Source: Sordaria brevicollis
Lineage: Eukaryota; Ascomycota; Sordariomycetes; Sordariales; Sordariaceae
DNA: 64,000 nucleotides
Assembly (NCBI GenBank): GCA_033439795.1
Contig: JAUTDP010000005.1
Coordinates: 3,439,001 to 3,503,000 of the forward strand
Direction of reading: 5' to 3'
This document shows, piece by piece, positions 11,201-20,461 of this stretch. A model generated the notes under the pieces. It did not search any database, was not told the DNA's origin, and saw only the letters and a program-made list of their open reading frames with translations. The position numbers and the translations under genes are program-made. How positions within the stretch are numbered: the stretch's first letter is position 1; every line of letters begins with the position of its first letter.

Positions 11201-11738
11201 GCGGCTTTTCTGCCGGGGGCCGATACGCTTGGAAAGTCTGTCCTTGTGTCGTTTGTCCCCTTGGTGTGCCCGGTCTTTGCTGTCTTTCCGGGGCTTTAGG
11301 GGGAAGAAGAGGTGGATGTTCATGGTCGACGACTACCTCTCTGGTTGAAACAGTTGTTGTGGTTTGCTGCTTGTTGAGGGTGATGGGTTCAGGAATGGCC
11401 GAGGGCTGGCGAAGGTGGGATTGACCCGGACCAACTGTGAGACCTTGTTGTTGCTGAGCGGGAGCATCGTCATAGTCGCCTAGGTAGTCGTCGATGAGGT
11501 CGATGAGTTCGAGTGCCTGTCCGGGGCTCTTTTGGGCGTGTTGTGGTCCAGAATAGCTGTAAGGAGGAGGAGGGTCCAAGTATGGATGGTGTTGTTGCTG
11601 TGGTGTAAATGGAGCATATGATGATGGTGATGATGATGCTGTGGTATGTGGTGTGGTTGGTGTTGTGTCGAGTGCCGGCTTCCGTCTCATGGGCAGCGGA
11701 GGTGCGTTGTGATTGTGGTCGTAGTAGTGCGTTTGCAT
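8265..11738 (-). CDS. Large proline-rich conserved fungal protein
   Basis: A 1157-residue uninterrupted frame from an ATG at 11738. Residues 1-540 are low-complexity (Pro, His, Gln, Ser) with poly-Pro tracts and an acidic LIDLIDDYLGDYDD element near residue 80. From about residue 545 a globular, conserved part begins (GGFWSTALSETAYLASG, HPFESTKHYTILRHSPS), with a Lys-rich region at ~720-770, and continues to the end. Orthologues in other ascomycetes are, as I recall, labelled 'LipA and NB-ARC domain protein', but I see neither a P-loop nor lipase motifs, so that name should not be read as a function. No signal peptide or membrane segments. Function unknown; the Pro-rich half could bind SH3/WW domains (inference). 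Confidence 0.8.
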   Translation of the reverse strand: MQTHYYDHNHNAPPLPMRRKPALDTTPTTPHTTASSSPSSYAPFTPQQQHHPYLDPPPPYSYSGPQHAQKSPGQALELIDLIDDYLGDYDDAPAQQQQGLTVGPGQSHLRQPSAIPEPITLNKQQTTTTVSTREVVVDHEHPPLLPPKAPERQQRPGTPRGQTTQGQTFQAYRPPAEKPPSLLELGEQALGRPVSRGAKGSETPRHEHPSVLQPGGGRGLSSPFHGRPQTANAQDGHHGKGQFQHHQQRHHGYGYGNENEGYQPSMLNIPSEKHRHDQQHSRNHNNLKVQTSMPALRPGPPLPSPSHLSPYPTPSPSAYASGPPSAAPRSPSSPIPPLPPRAATTGHGGRFGPPPGPGNSGYQQRPHTPLTPHSPYNPSSYNNTPTGSPSRNASAAPSPGPSGHFGNFGSAHGPTGNGAGPTYNGTAPLPGPPPGPPPRAATTTAAIPFPPPPPPGPPPQPLGAPGQHPHPQHVQGGTQYFPPPPPPPQRSPDRPQPHHAQTFPLQAKPQQQHPQLHHSKSLPQLQQQQSPKKDEAKGGFWSTALSETAYLASGLISHPFESTKHYTILRHSPSVIWHRGPKTTVTISVFSSPKYPLPKLPSLPPGAGIAGVNSDATGQGWSLWIQQRGFSGDSGMKLKNWLGGREDWVCVTPASLVKAEDLETGSAATSKRGLLSLGGATEERGWKRDIKRTEKKLKKEFGEKKGHIARFTAVVRVPEGCEDGYFRVHLCVNSDSPDDDEKKKKKKDANKKETEPKDPAELLEEQRKKMKVLCSSPIFRLASTSTDPSSIRGASLSTMPLEMGISLTSFIASEVISSKIAPIKDPITNLIDPYRANPIVEELGIMVTEEVKAAREEAEEEEQERLRELFGAMCLGGAAASMASTRGIESAPGQPVNNNGIIGPDSGPLPPLPIRFTGKVAPGTGRSTSEMGIPTANLTSLPEEIKHYFKGVYFGYARILPTKSCPVPPQPGGGSGPPHDTPWYEAIISSGPVPYAKKTAVVVDQQTTVYFIPSFPPGTTFFGSKLEVLVLGFLHPVLDYRDTTPQYRLDTAHRDVVTALSSLNRPNWTAQTTLQRLKAAENAAAATGEGERGGLLDGFRRNKVVEKGEEIKEKIAGAKEKVSKQIDRIPVHKVGIRKEDGRVRDRYFGTGGYWVPR

Positions 11739-12443
11739 TGCGGATTGTTATTGGTTGAGTGGGATTTGCGTGAGAGTGCTAACAGATGAGGTCGGTGTTA
11801 GAGGTACTGCTGAGATACAAAAAGAGTGACTGAGGTGAGTGTTGATACAGAAAGAATGAGTGAGTGTTCAAGTTGCTCCTTCTAAAAGTTCCATGACTTC
11901 CACTTCCCTTCTTTTTGAGACAATCCGGGAAGGAAGGTGGAATGCTCGCGAACATCCACTGCATCCCCTGGCCGCCGTGGGGAAGCGGAAAAGGGTCAAA
12001 TTGTTATACCCGAAAAGGACTAGCGCGGTGGACTGATGGAGATGGGCAATCCCAAGTCGTCCATGCGTTTGCAAGGAAGGAGAGTCTGGCTCGTCTGGGC
12101 ATTCAGATATCCAGGTTGCTGGGGAAACCACGAGGCATGTTTTGTCTATATAAAATTGAAGCTACTTTCCTTTCTTTCTTTTTTCCACTGACCAAGTTCA
12201 CTTCACTTCAAAGTGGAAACTGTCTTCCACGGTCAACTGCCTGTTCAACTACACCAGTCTATTCGGAGGCAGTCACGATGGCTTCACACTTTTGCTGTAT
12301 AAACATGTGTCCCCAACACCGGGAGAACAATGACAGAGATTCCTCCCATCACCCACCACAGTGATTCCTCTCTCATAGTCACCCAACAGCATTACTTGAG
12401 AAACAGCCTTTATTCACACTCACCACTCCGTCATCACTCAACC
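11739..12443. other. Divergent promoter region 11739-12443
   Basis: Between the minus-strand proline-rich gene and the plus-strand F-box-like locus. A TATATAAA-like element lies near 12146-12153, about 290 bp before the F-box-like ATG. No coding region recognised. Confidence 0.5.
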
Positions 12444-13313
12444 ATGGCCAACACCACAGAACCTGAACTCTCGCCACATCTTTAGCACAGCTTGCCACGC
12501 GAACTGGTCGACATGGTGCTTGACCTCTTTACCGACAATGTCATTGCCGAATGCACCTTCAACGACTCTGGACCCCTCCAGGCGTCCGACAGGAGCCCCG
12601 ACTTCATCGCCAACGCCCATCGATACTGGCACGCCTTTCGCAGCGACAAGCTCTTTAAACGGCAGAAGCACCGCCTGGAGCAACACTTTGGGGACCACTG
12701 GCTTTCCCGGATGACCATTTACGTCAAGGTGCAATCCGGGCCCTCGATGCCCATTCACAACTGCTACGTCCGATACCTTCCCTTTGCCGACTTTCCCGTT
12801 GCCGACATGGACTATCCCGTGCCGCCCACCAAGACCACCAATGCCATTGTGCGAGTTGATGATGCCGGTGGTACCCCTACCGTGGACGACTCGGAACAAG
12901 TCACCTTCTTCCTCCATGAGCGTCTTCTCCATTACTACGATGGGACCATGGTCCCTATTTCCACGCTTATCACGGTTGGACCGAACGGCATCGGAGATGA
13001 GGGCGAGAATGAGTTTCCCATCATAAGTGTCAATGAAACTTGGGCGCGCATCATCGCCAACGACATGGATGAGGACGCAGGACAACCTGGAACGGCGGAG
13101 GGATTGTGTGCTGTAGGCATGCTTGGACATGGAGAACGGTTTTGTGAGGAAGGTATTTCGGACCAGTTCCGTTCGTGGGCGTTCATCTTGGATGTGGATG
13201 GACTGGATATCGTGGACGATGGACGAAAGATTCACTTTATGTGGAAGCCCTTGATGACGAACTGGTTGAGGTATTTGTCGCGGCCCGAGGATGCTAGCTC
13301 TGACGAGGATTGA
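12444..13313 (+). pseudogene. F-box-like paralogue 2 with premature TAG
   Basis: Reading from the ATG at 12444 gives MANTTEPELSPHL, then an in-frame TAG (12483-12485), then HSLPRELVDMVLDLF and a long open frame to 13313. Paralogues read through the same place (SPIWQSLPLEV, SPIWRKLPPEL), so the TAG interrupts the F-box motif. The rest (271 codons after the stop) looks intact: EQHFGDHWLSRMTIYVKVQ matches ERHFYCVWLKSMTIYLHVQ of paralogue 3, and the end (DDGRKIHFMWKPLMTNWLRYL) also aligns. TGG or CAG to TAG is the change RIP makes (C to T in CpA on one strand). If translated, the first available ATG is 12513, which would omit most of the F-box. An upstream exon joining at CTTTAG cannot be fully excluded. 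Confidence 0.7.
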
Positions 13314-13602
13314 CATTGTACTTTGAGTTGGTGAAGACGAGGGGATGGAATAGAACATGTGAGGACAAATGTTGCGTTAGTCCAAATGTGGCCTGGAGCT
13401 TGAACAGGGGTCTGTTATGAGCGTTGCTGCCTAGAGGTAGTTTAAAGTTAGGTAGATATCTATGATAAAGCGGAACAGAGTCACAACCTGGAACAGCTGT
13501 CTTTTACTTTCTTCCGCCTGATTCACTCACTCACTTTCCTCTCCAACAACATCTCCCACCCCTTGATCCCACAACAACAACAACAACAACAACCACCCAA
13601 CA

Positions 13603-14685
13603 ATGACAACCCCACAAGAACCCTCCATGTCACCAATCTGGCGCAAACTCCCCCCCGAACTCATCCACCACATCCTCACCTACTTCCTCACCAACCTCCT
13701 CTCCTCTCTCCAGAGCAGCAGCATCCCCATCCTCTACAATTTGAACCTCTATAGTCCCATCCACCCTTCCACCACCAAAGAATCCAAAACCCAAACCACC
13801 CCCACCGACCTCCAAACCTACACCACTTTTCTTCTTCGTCTCTGGCAAACCTGGCGCCACGACCCTCTCTTCACTCCACGCCACAAAAGGCTCATCGAGC
13901 GACACTTCTACTGCGTGTGGTTGAAGTCTATGACTATCTACCTTCATGTTCAGCAGGAGGTGGATGAGCAGATTGAGTTTTGTCGCTACCTCCCTTTTTC
14001 ACCCATGTCCGAGGGGCTACAGGTACCTAACCCGCTTGTTCCTCATTTGTATAATCATCCTGTTCGCACCATCCATGTCGGGTCTGGGTTACGGGGCTCG
14101 GATTTTGGGGACGATCTGCATGTGGATGAAAAGGAGGATTCAGATGATGGGGACGAGTGGACAACTTTTTATCTATGGGAACCAATCTACACGACCCCTC
14201 ACCTTCTGGAAGAACGGCCGACGCCGTTTGATGTGTATGAGTATGATGAGGTGGGGTTGGTGGAGGCTGCTGCTCGGGCGTGGGGGTTGGTTATGGAGGG
14301 CGGGGAGAGGAAGGGGAAAAGGAGGGTGGATATTGGACTTCGCCCTTCTTTATCATGTGCGTCACCAAAAAGGGGGGATAGGGGGGAGGACATGGAGGTG
14401 GGTGAGTATACGCCGGGGAATGATGTGGTGGTTTTACCTCTGGGGATGGCTTGGATGAAGGGTGGGATGGAAGGGATGGAAGGGATGGAAGGGATGGGGT
14501 TGGGGCTGGAGGTGGTGGATGGGGGGAGGAGGATGCGGTTTAGGTGGAGGGGGGTGGTTGATGGGTTTTTGGGAACGCTGAGGGAAAGGGTGGAGGGGAT
14601 GGTGCGGAAGGAGGACATAGGGGTATTGGGAGAGGGGGTGGGTTTGTCGGGCGCCGTGAGAAAGATCTCGGAGAATAAACGTTAG
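13603..14685 (+). CDS. F-box-like protein (paralogue 3)
   Basis: A 360-residue single-exon frame from ATG 13603, in tandem 290 bp after paralogue 2. Residues 9-28 form the F-box-like start (MSPIWRKLPPELIHHILTYF). Residues ~88-117 hold the conserved LIERHFYCVWLKSMTIYLHV segment. The middle is acidic, and a Gly-Met-Glu repeat near residues 287-298 comes from a 9-bp tandem repeat at 14463-14500. The end (VVDGGRRMRFRWRGVVDGFL) aligns with paralogue 2. This copy is intact, longer than the other two, and uses more G-rich codons in its second half. An SCF adaptor role is inferred from the F-box-like motif alone. Upstream, a CAA repeat at ~13570-13592 lies in the 5' leader. Confidence 0.7.
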   Translation: MTTPQEPSMSPIWRKLPPELIHHILTYFLTNLLSSLQSSSIPILYNLNLYSPIHPSTTKESKTQTTPTDLQTYTTFLLRLWQTWRHDPLFTPRHKRLIERHFYCVWLKSMTIYLHVQQEVDEQIEFCRYLPFSPMSEGLQVPNPLVPHLYNHPVRTIHVGSGLRGSDFGDDLHVDEKEDSDDGDEWTTFYLWEPIYTTPHLLEERPTPFDVYEYDEVGLVEAAARAWGLVMEGGERKGKRRVDIGLRPSLSCASPKRGDRGEDMEVGEYTPGNDVVVLPLGMAWMKGGMEGMEGMEGMGLGLEVVDGGRRMRFRWRGVVDGFLGTLRERVEGMVRKEDIGVLGEGVGLSGAVRKISENKR

Positions 14686-15106
14686 CTAGTTGGTTCGCTA
14701 ACTGCAAATATAAAGTGATTCCTTCCGACTACTTGCATACACTTCGCCGAAGAAGGCGTAAAAAGGGGATAACATCAAAGACACGCCACTACCTCCTAGA
14801 GCAACCAGATACATCATATTACAGAAAGTTTCAAAGTCTTTCTCATTGAGGATAGGTATGTACCGCCTTCATCCCAGCCCCCCAAGGACAGGAACCAGAA
14901 AGAAGTACCGCTAGGGATAAATGTATATACAGTGAATCTTTTTGTTGGTGTAAGGCTTGTTTGTAGGCGAGTAAACTCCCGATATTCTCCCCAGCCCCTT
15001 CTCGTCTTCTGAAGTTCTGATACCATGACACCAGGCAGTCTTTTGAGAAGACATTTCAACCGCGTCCAGTCTGGTGGCATCCATGACCCAATGAAGAAGC
15101 CGGCGC
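14686..15106. other. Convergent 3' region 14686-15106
   Basis: Between the 3' ends of F-box-like paralogue 3 and the AA9 gene. The short minus-strand frames here belong to the AA9 3' UTR or are chance. Nothing else seen. Confidence 0.55.
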
Positions 15107-16392
15107 TTAGACACACTGGTAGTAATAAGGAGGCGAGACAGCGCTGCAGGTAGAGCCGGCCTGTATTCAATCATCACGTTAGCACCATCATTCTCATCTC
15201 AACCCATCTCATCTCATCCCATCCCATCACGAGCAAAAAGACTTACCGCGCAAGTAGTACACCCAGTAAACCCCGTACCACCACACTGCTGATACTTGGC
15301 CACACTGCACCCTCCACCATTACCACCCCCATTACCACCACCATTCCCACCCCCCGGAGCGGTAGTAGCACTAACAACCGGCGCCGCGCTCGCAGTCCCA
15401 CTAGGCGCCGACCCAGGCGTACACGTAGCTTCACAACCCAGACATCCACTACCAGCCTTCTTCGTACTCCCCCCGCTATAAACCGCCGGTCCAGGAGCCA
15501 CATAATTGTTCATCGCCGCATGAATATTGACCAAAATCCCCGGATCAGAACTCTTGTACGCCCCCGGGAAGTTCACCGTCGCCGGGCTCGCTGACCCCCC
15601 ACTGCCCGTCACCGAAATCTGGTAACAAGTCATGTACAACTGCGCGCCACCCGCGCTCCCCGCCGTGTGCAAAGCGATGACCTCGGCCCGCAGGAGGTAA
15701 TCGCCCGAGGGAAGGTCGGAGGGGATCTTGACGGCCATTTTGCCGCAGCACTTGTTGAGGTCTTTGACCCCCCAAAAGTCGTCGTCGCCCGAGGCGCCGG
15801 ACGGGTTTTTGGCCCAGGTGTCTTCGAAGATTTTGAACCAACCTGATGAGCCGTCGGCGGAGGCGGCGTCGGAGACTTTGGACATGTAGACTAGGACGGG
15901 ACCGTAGTGGGCGCCGCCGATGGCTTCGGAGGCGCAGGAGCGGTCGTTTGGTTGCTTGGGTGTGTGAGCGATGGTATATAGGTAGGGAAGGGAGGCAGGG
16001 GACAAGGAGAGGGGAGGGGAGGATAGGAGGGGAGGAAGGGGATGGAAGATGAAAACTGAAGCTTCAATCATTGGGCTTCTGGATGGAAATAGGACTTGGA
16101 AGTTGTTCAAGAGGACAGGACAGGAAAAGAAAAAAAAACAAACCTGATGCATCTCAACAGTAACCGTGCTCCCAGCCTTAACAGGACACTTCTTCGCAAC
16201 CGGCGAAGTGCCCGCGTTGCACCTCACCGCGTTGCTCGAAACGTCGGTGACGGGCGAGTTGGAAGGAGGAACACGAGCGCACTGCGAGCCATAGTCGGCA
16301 CCGTCGACCCAGAGGGCCTGGAAGATGGCGTGGGCGGCGGCTTGTTGGGAGAGTAGGCCGGCGATGAGGCCGGTGAAGAGGGTGGACCGCAT
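15107..16392 (-). CDS. gh61-5: AA9 lytic polysaccharide monooxygenase with CBM1
   Basis: Three exons: 16144-16392, 15247-15954 and 15107-15160 (336 residues). Both introns have GT/AG ends, phase 0. The signal peptide is residues 1-20 and cleavage exposes His21 (AAA|HAIFQALWVDG), the N-terminal copper ligand of AA9 enzymes. The core includes QPNDRSCASEAIGGAHYGP and the QLYMTCYQI strand with the axial Tyr. A Gly/Asn-rich linker (repeated GGGN) leads to a CBM1 (KYQQCGGTGFTGCTTCA... ending PYYYQCV) that needs the last 18-codon exon; without it the cellulose-binding module would be truncated. It oxidatively cleaves cellulose outside the cell, together with cellulases and beta-glucosidase. A TATAAA-type box lies near 16479-16486. 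I believe this is the N. crassa gh61-5 orthologue, from memory of that protein and of its neighbours. Confidence 0.92.
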
Positions 16393-18127
16393 GGTTGGGC
16401 GGGCTGGCTTGGTGAGACGTAGGGAAGTTGTCTTGAGCGAGTAAGAGGAGAAGGGGGGAAAGAGGATGGCGTCGCTGAGATTTATATCTTCCCCGTCTAT
16501 TCAATCCTCTCGAGGCTTGAGGAACTGGATCGGCGATACGACACTGTCACTCCACGAAACCGGGTTTCCAATCCCGGACGGAGCATGAACACCAACTTCC
16601 CATCCGAATCGAGCAACACCCGTCCTGTCATTTCCATAATTCCATTGCCTTCCTTGCCTCTAGCACCCATCCACCCATCCTCAGTATTCGGAGCGGCAAG
16701 CAAGCAGTGCAACAAGGGGCCCTCGTGACGTCTCTAAGCTTGCTTGAAGGTTACCGCAACCCCACACTGATGGAACGCAAAGAGGCTTGACCGGGAACGC
16801 GGTGCTGTGGTGTTCAGTCCTCTGAGCTCACGAAGGTTTTGGGTATGTAGAGAAAGTGCTGGATTGGTGGACGGAGAGTCGGAGACGGGGGCGTGACTGG
16901 AAATCGAATGGGAGCGGTTAATCTAACTTGGCAATCGTGAATTCGGCAAGACGGAGTGACAGTGCCGTGGGGGGGATGCCTGGGGATGTCTGGGGATGGT
17001 AAGCCACGGTCCCGGAAACCGGGAAAGCGGCGGATGGTGTGCCGTTTGACGATTTGGGAGTAGTCCATTCGGTGTGCGGATGCCAAGGGTGGTATTTAAC
17101 CGTGGATTTTTGGGTATTGATGCGGCAACTGTAGGAAAGGGAGGATGTGAGGAATTTGAGACCAGAAACTTGGGAGTTACTACCCGGTTATCATCATTCA
17201 TTCAAAACTGGAGATTATCAAATAACGATGTGTAAAATGTCTAATTCGTAGCGGCGTCGAAGGAGATGTCGTTGCGAGATGGTAGTGTCGAAATCCCGGC
17301 TGGCTTCAATACAACCTCGCCCCCTGATTATCCCTTCTCTCCCGAACAACATGTCAATGGAACTTGAAACAAAAACAGGATTCCACTTGTTCACTACACT
17401 CCAACCCTGGAAAGATTGTTGGCGCGGTACTTCGGAAAACACTTTTCCTTCCGAGGTTTGGTGATGTGGGATTTGGCGCTGCAAGAGCTGGGAACACGTT
17501 GAAAATATTTCCCTTTAAGGTATTGTCAATGGAATTCAAATTCACTAGTCTGAATTTCACTTTCCACCCTGGCTTTGCGACCGTTTGAGCCAATTAGAGT
17601 CTAAAGACCGCTCGTCTTTAGCCTCAAAAATCCGACCAGAAGTCCCACGCTAACAAACAAACCAGCATTGAACTGTACAAGCCTGCTAGCGGGATTGTAG
17701 GGCTCGCGATCCGAGATCTTCAATGCGCCTAGGAGCATGGGTGTATCGATGACTTTGATGTGTTGAGATGCATAAAGAGGAGAGGCCCAGCGCTAGGATC
17801 GCGATGTCGGTATTGGCATCCGAAAAATAAGACAACGGCTCTCAGACGGAGGAGGAAAGTGGACCGAATACTCGGATCAAAACATACAGCACAAGAGGGG
17901 TGTGAGAGAAAAAGATATACCAAAGTCTATAACCAAAAACTATCCGCTGTTGCTTCGAACACTGAGGGCAACTCTGGTCGCCAACACCGAAACGCCAGCC
18001 CAATAGTGTCGTGGAAAAATACAAGAACGTCTTAATCAACGTCTAACCAAGGAAAAGAAGATGATAACAATGAGAACGAGCCCCAAGCATACCTATTCCT
18101 TCTTTACACGCAGAGACAACTTCCAGC
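16393..18127. other. Intergenic 16393-18127
   Basis: About 1.7 kb between two minus-strand genes. The AA9 promoter (TATA near 16480) is at the left. A perfect 8-bp inverted repeat with a 5-base loop (CTAAAGAC...GTCTTTAG) lies near 17601-17621. Short frames on both strands show no recognisable domain. No RNA gene seen. Confidence 0.45.
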
Positions 18128-19405
18128 CTAGTCATCCCACTCCTCATCCAGCTGGTCAATCAACCGGTTCTCATCGTCGTTATTTCCGTATCGACCACGA
18201 GATGAAGAGTTTAACGATCGGTACCCGCGACGAACAGGCAGGAAGCGGGCGCATGACGACGTCAGTATGATAAAGGTGTCCTATTGTAACCAGCAGTTAG
18301 CATTCATCGTCCAAGACAACAACAAAACAAACCAAAGCCAACTTTCTACTCCCTCACCAATTCCTTCATACTACTAAACCATGCCCTTCCTGCTTCCTGA
18401 CCGCGTAAAGGAGCCCAGCCAAAAGGAAAGAGTACGTCCTACCTTGAGAAAGCTCCAGATACCAGCCCAAAGAGTGTAATTAGGCAACTGCCTCCAACCC
18501 CTCTGCTTGACCACGGTACGCTGGTAAAAGATACCACCGAGAACGTAGACGGCCAAGGCAATGAAGAAGATGATGGCAAAGACTCCTCCTGGACCGACCG
18601 ACCCCGGTTTATGCGGTTCGGCGCCGGCGCAAGCGTGTTGGGAGCGGACCTCGAAGAAGTAGGAGCACTCGTCCGGGTCGGTGCCGACGAAGGAGACAGC
18701 GGTTGGGGTGTCCGGGGAGCGGTCGCACAGGAAGGAGATGGTGGCTGATTTGCGGCGGACTTTTTCTTTGGAGGAGCTGCTGGTTTGCTTGTTGGAATCG
18801 GTCTGGTCGTCGTCACGGTTATCGTTGTCTTCCTCGTCGTCGGAGTATTTGTTGTAGGCGGCTCCTTCGTGAACACCGCGGCTTCGTTTTCGCTTGTCGT
18901 CTTTGTCCTTGTCGTCGGGTGGTTCACATGGTGATCCTCCTGTGTATTGAAGCACTAACTTCCTTCCTCTTGGGGTGAGGGCTCCTGATTGTTGTCCGAG
19001 ACTATATGTCTTTCCGCCCTTTTCGTAGTAGCCGCCTACTGTGCTCCATCCTTCGCTTGTTAAGCCTACTACGTCCTCGACGCCCTTGACTACCGGGGCG
19101 CAGATGTTGAGGGTAATGTTATATCCGTAGTCGTATCCTCGGGCAATGTAGTCTTCTGTGCGTGTCCCTCGAGGAAGCTTGACGTCCTTTTCGGGAACAA
19201 CGGCGATGTCGGGACGGAGATCGAAGAAGGCGCCGCTGGTGGAGGTGGCAACGCAAGGTGTTACGGTGGAGGTTGTCGTGGTTGTTGATGATGGAGAGGG
19301 TGATGCCGAGGAGGAATCGTCGGAGGAGGAGGCGTGGGCAGCACCGGTCAGGGCACAGAGGGCGACCAGACCCGAGAGGAGTCGACGTGGTGTTGGAGGA
19401 TGCAT
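18128..19405 (-). CDS. atg27: Autophagy-related protein Atg27
   Basis: Two exons, 18443-19405 and 18128-18280, joined in phase 0 (371 residues). The unspliced frame would end at 18374 with a nonsense tail, whereas splicing (GTAGG donor, GCTAAC branch, ATAG acceptor) gives the family C-terminus DTFIILTSSCARFLPVRRGY and ENRLIDQLDEEWDD. Signal peptide at residues 1-25; a luminal domain with Cys pairs (MRH/mannose-6-phosphate-receptor-like) at ~50-270, interrupted by an acidic/basic low-complexity loop at ~160-215; one transmembrane helix at ~277-298 (VFAIIFFIALAVYVLGGIFY); and a short cytosolic tail. In yeast, Atg27 is a type I membrane protein of Golgi, endosome and vacuole that helps Atg9 vesicle traffic. 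A tail of the ...YRSL type can act as a sorting signal (inference). Confidence 0.92.
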
Positions 19406-20461
19406 TTTGGATCGGGATTTGGTATGGAACGAGATCGGAAGTATGGATTCCGATAAGGCGCTCGGTGGCGCTCGTTGAATGTGGTTCCTGTGATTCGTGA
19501 CTTGTGATGGCGGCGTCAGGAGGGGTTTATTGCATTTGCATGGGAATGGAATTGGATCGAGGGTTGGGATTGACGCGGTAGGCTGGTGCTGGGTGTTGAT
19601 CGTGTCGCGGGGTTCCGTAGATCAATTCAATATGGAAAATGGCAATGATGGACTTGTTTCCGAAATGCTGTGTCATGATGGGTTGATTGGTGGTTGGTTG
19701 CCTGGATGGTGACTTTCAGCAGTGTCGTCAGTGGAAAGGAACAAGTGGAAAGCAGGGACATGGAAATCTGTCACTGACCTGGACACGATTTCGTTAATCC
19801 GAATCCAGGAAAGGCTGCCCTGTCCTTTGAGTGGCCAGCAAGGCCCACGGTCTCGTTTGATTGGTCCATCTTGAGTCTGTCAGATCAGGGGTACATCCAC
19901 AATTCTCAATCATCTTCGCCAAGGTACATCGCTGCGAGTAAAGGTACCGAGCACAGGACATGTGAAGAGGTCGGGATTCTAGCTCCGACATATGGTAATC
20001 GTATCATTTCTATGCCTCCGGATGCATTGGAATCCGAAGAGAGTTTCCAGCTAAGAGGATCAGGACATCATCAGAATGTAAGCATTTCGAGACAAAGTAC
20101 CTTTTCGAAGAAATTGGCCAAAAAGGTACTTACTGCACAGACCAATCAGGCCAAGGACCCAAGACTGATGAGTCCACCCGGAAAGCAGAGAGCCGTCTGG
20201 CACGATTCCAGTTGCTCCACTTGCCGGCAGCAATTGAGACGGTCAATTGGCCCAAGCTCCCTTCCCTTTCGTCACCGTTCAGTGGTCGAGCTGTTTGCTT
20301 GTAGCGGCCGCAGCGGCCGACACTAACATTTTATTTGGCGCCCAATTGCGACTTGTCCACGACAGCAATCTCGAGCTGAACAATCTCCATCAATACAAAA
20401 GGGAGCTTCATCCTCTCCCCGTATTCGTGTTGTTGTCCTCACATCAACAGCCATCATCACC
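19406..20461. other. Divergent promoter region 19406-20461
   Basis: Separates minus-strand atg27 from plus-strand erg-3 and must hold both promoters. A 151-codon plus-strand frame (19871-20326) has no recognisable domain and is probably chance. A GC-rich NotI-containing stretch lies at ~20303-20320. Confidence 0.5.

Noticed and set aside
19871..20326. 151-codon frame in the erg-3/atg27 promoter region
   Set aside because: No recognisable domain or signal, and it lies in a region that must hold two promoters.
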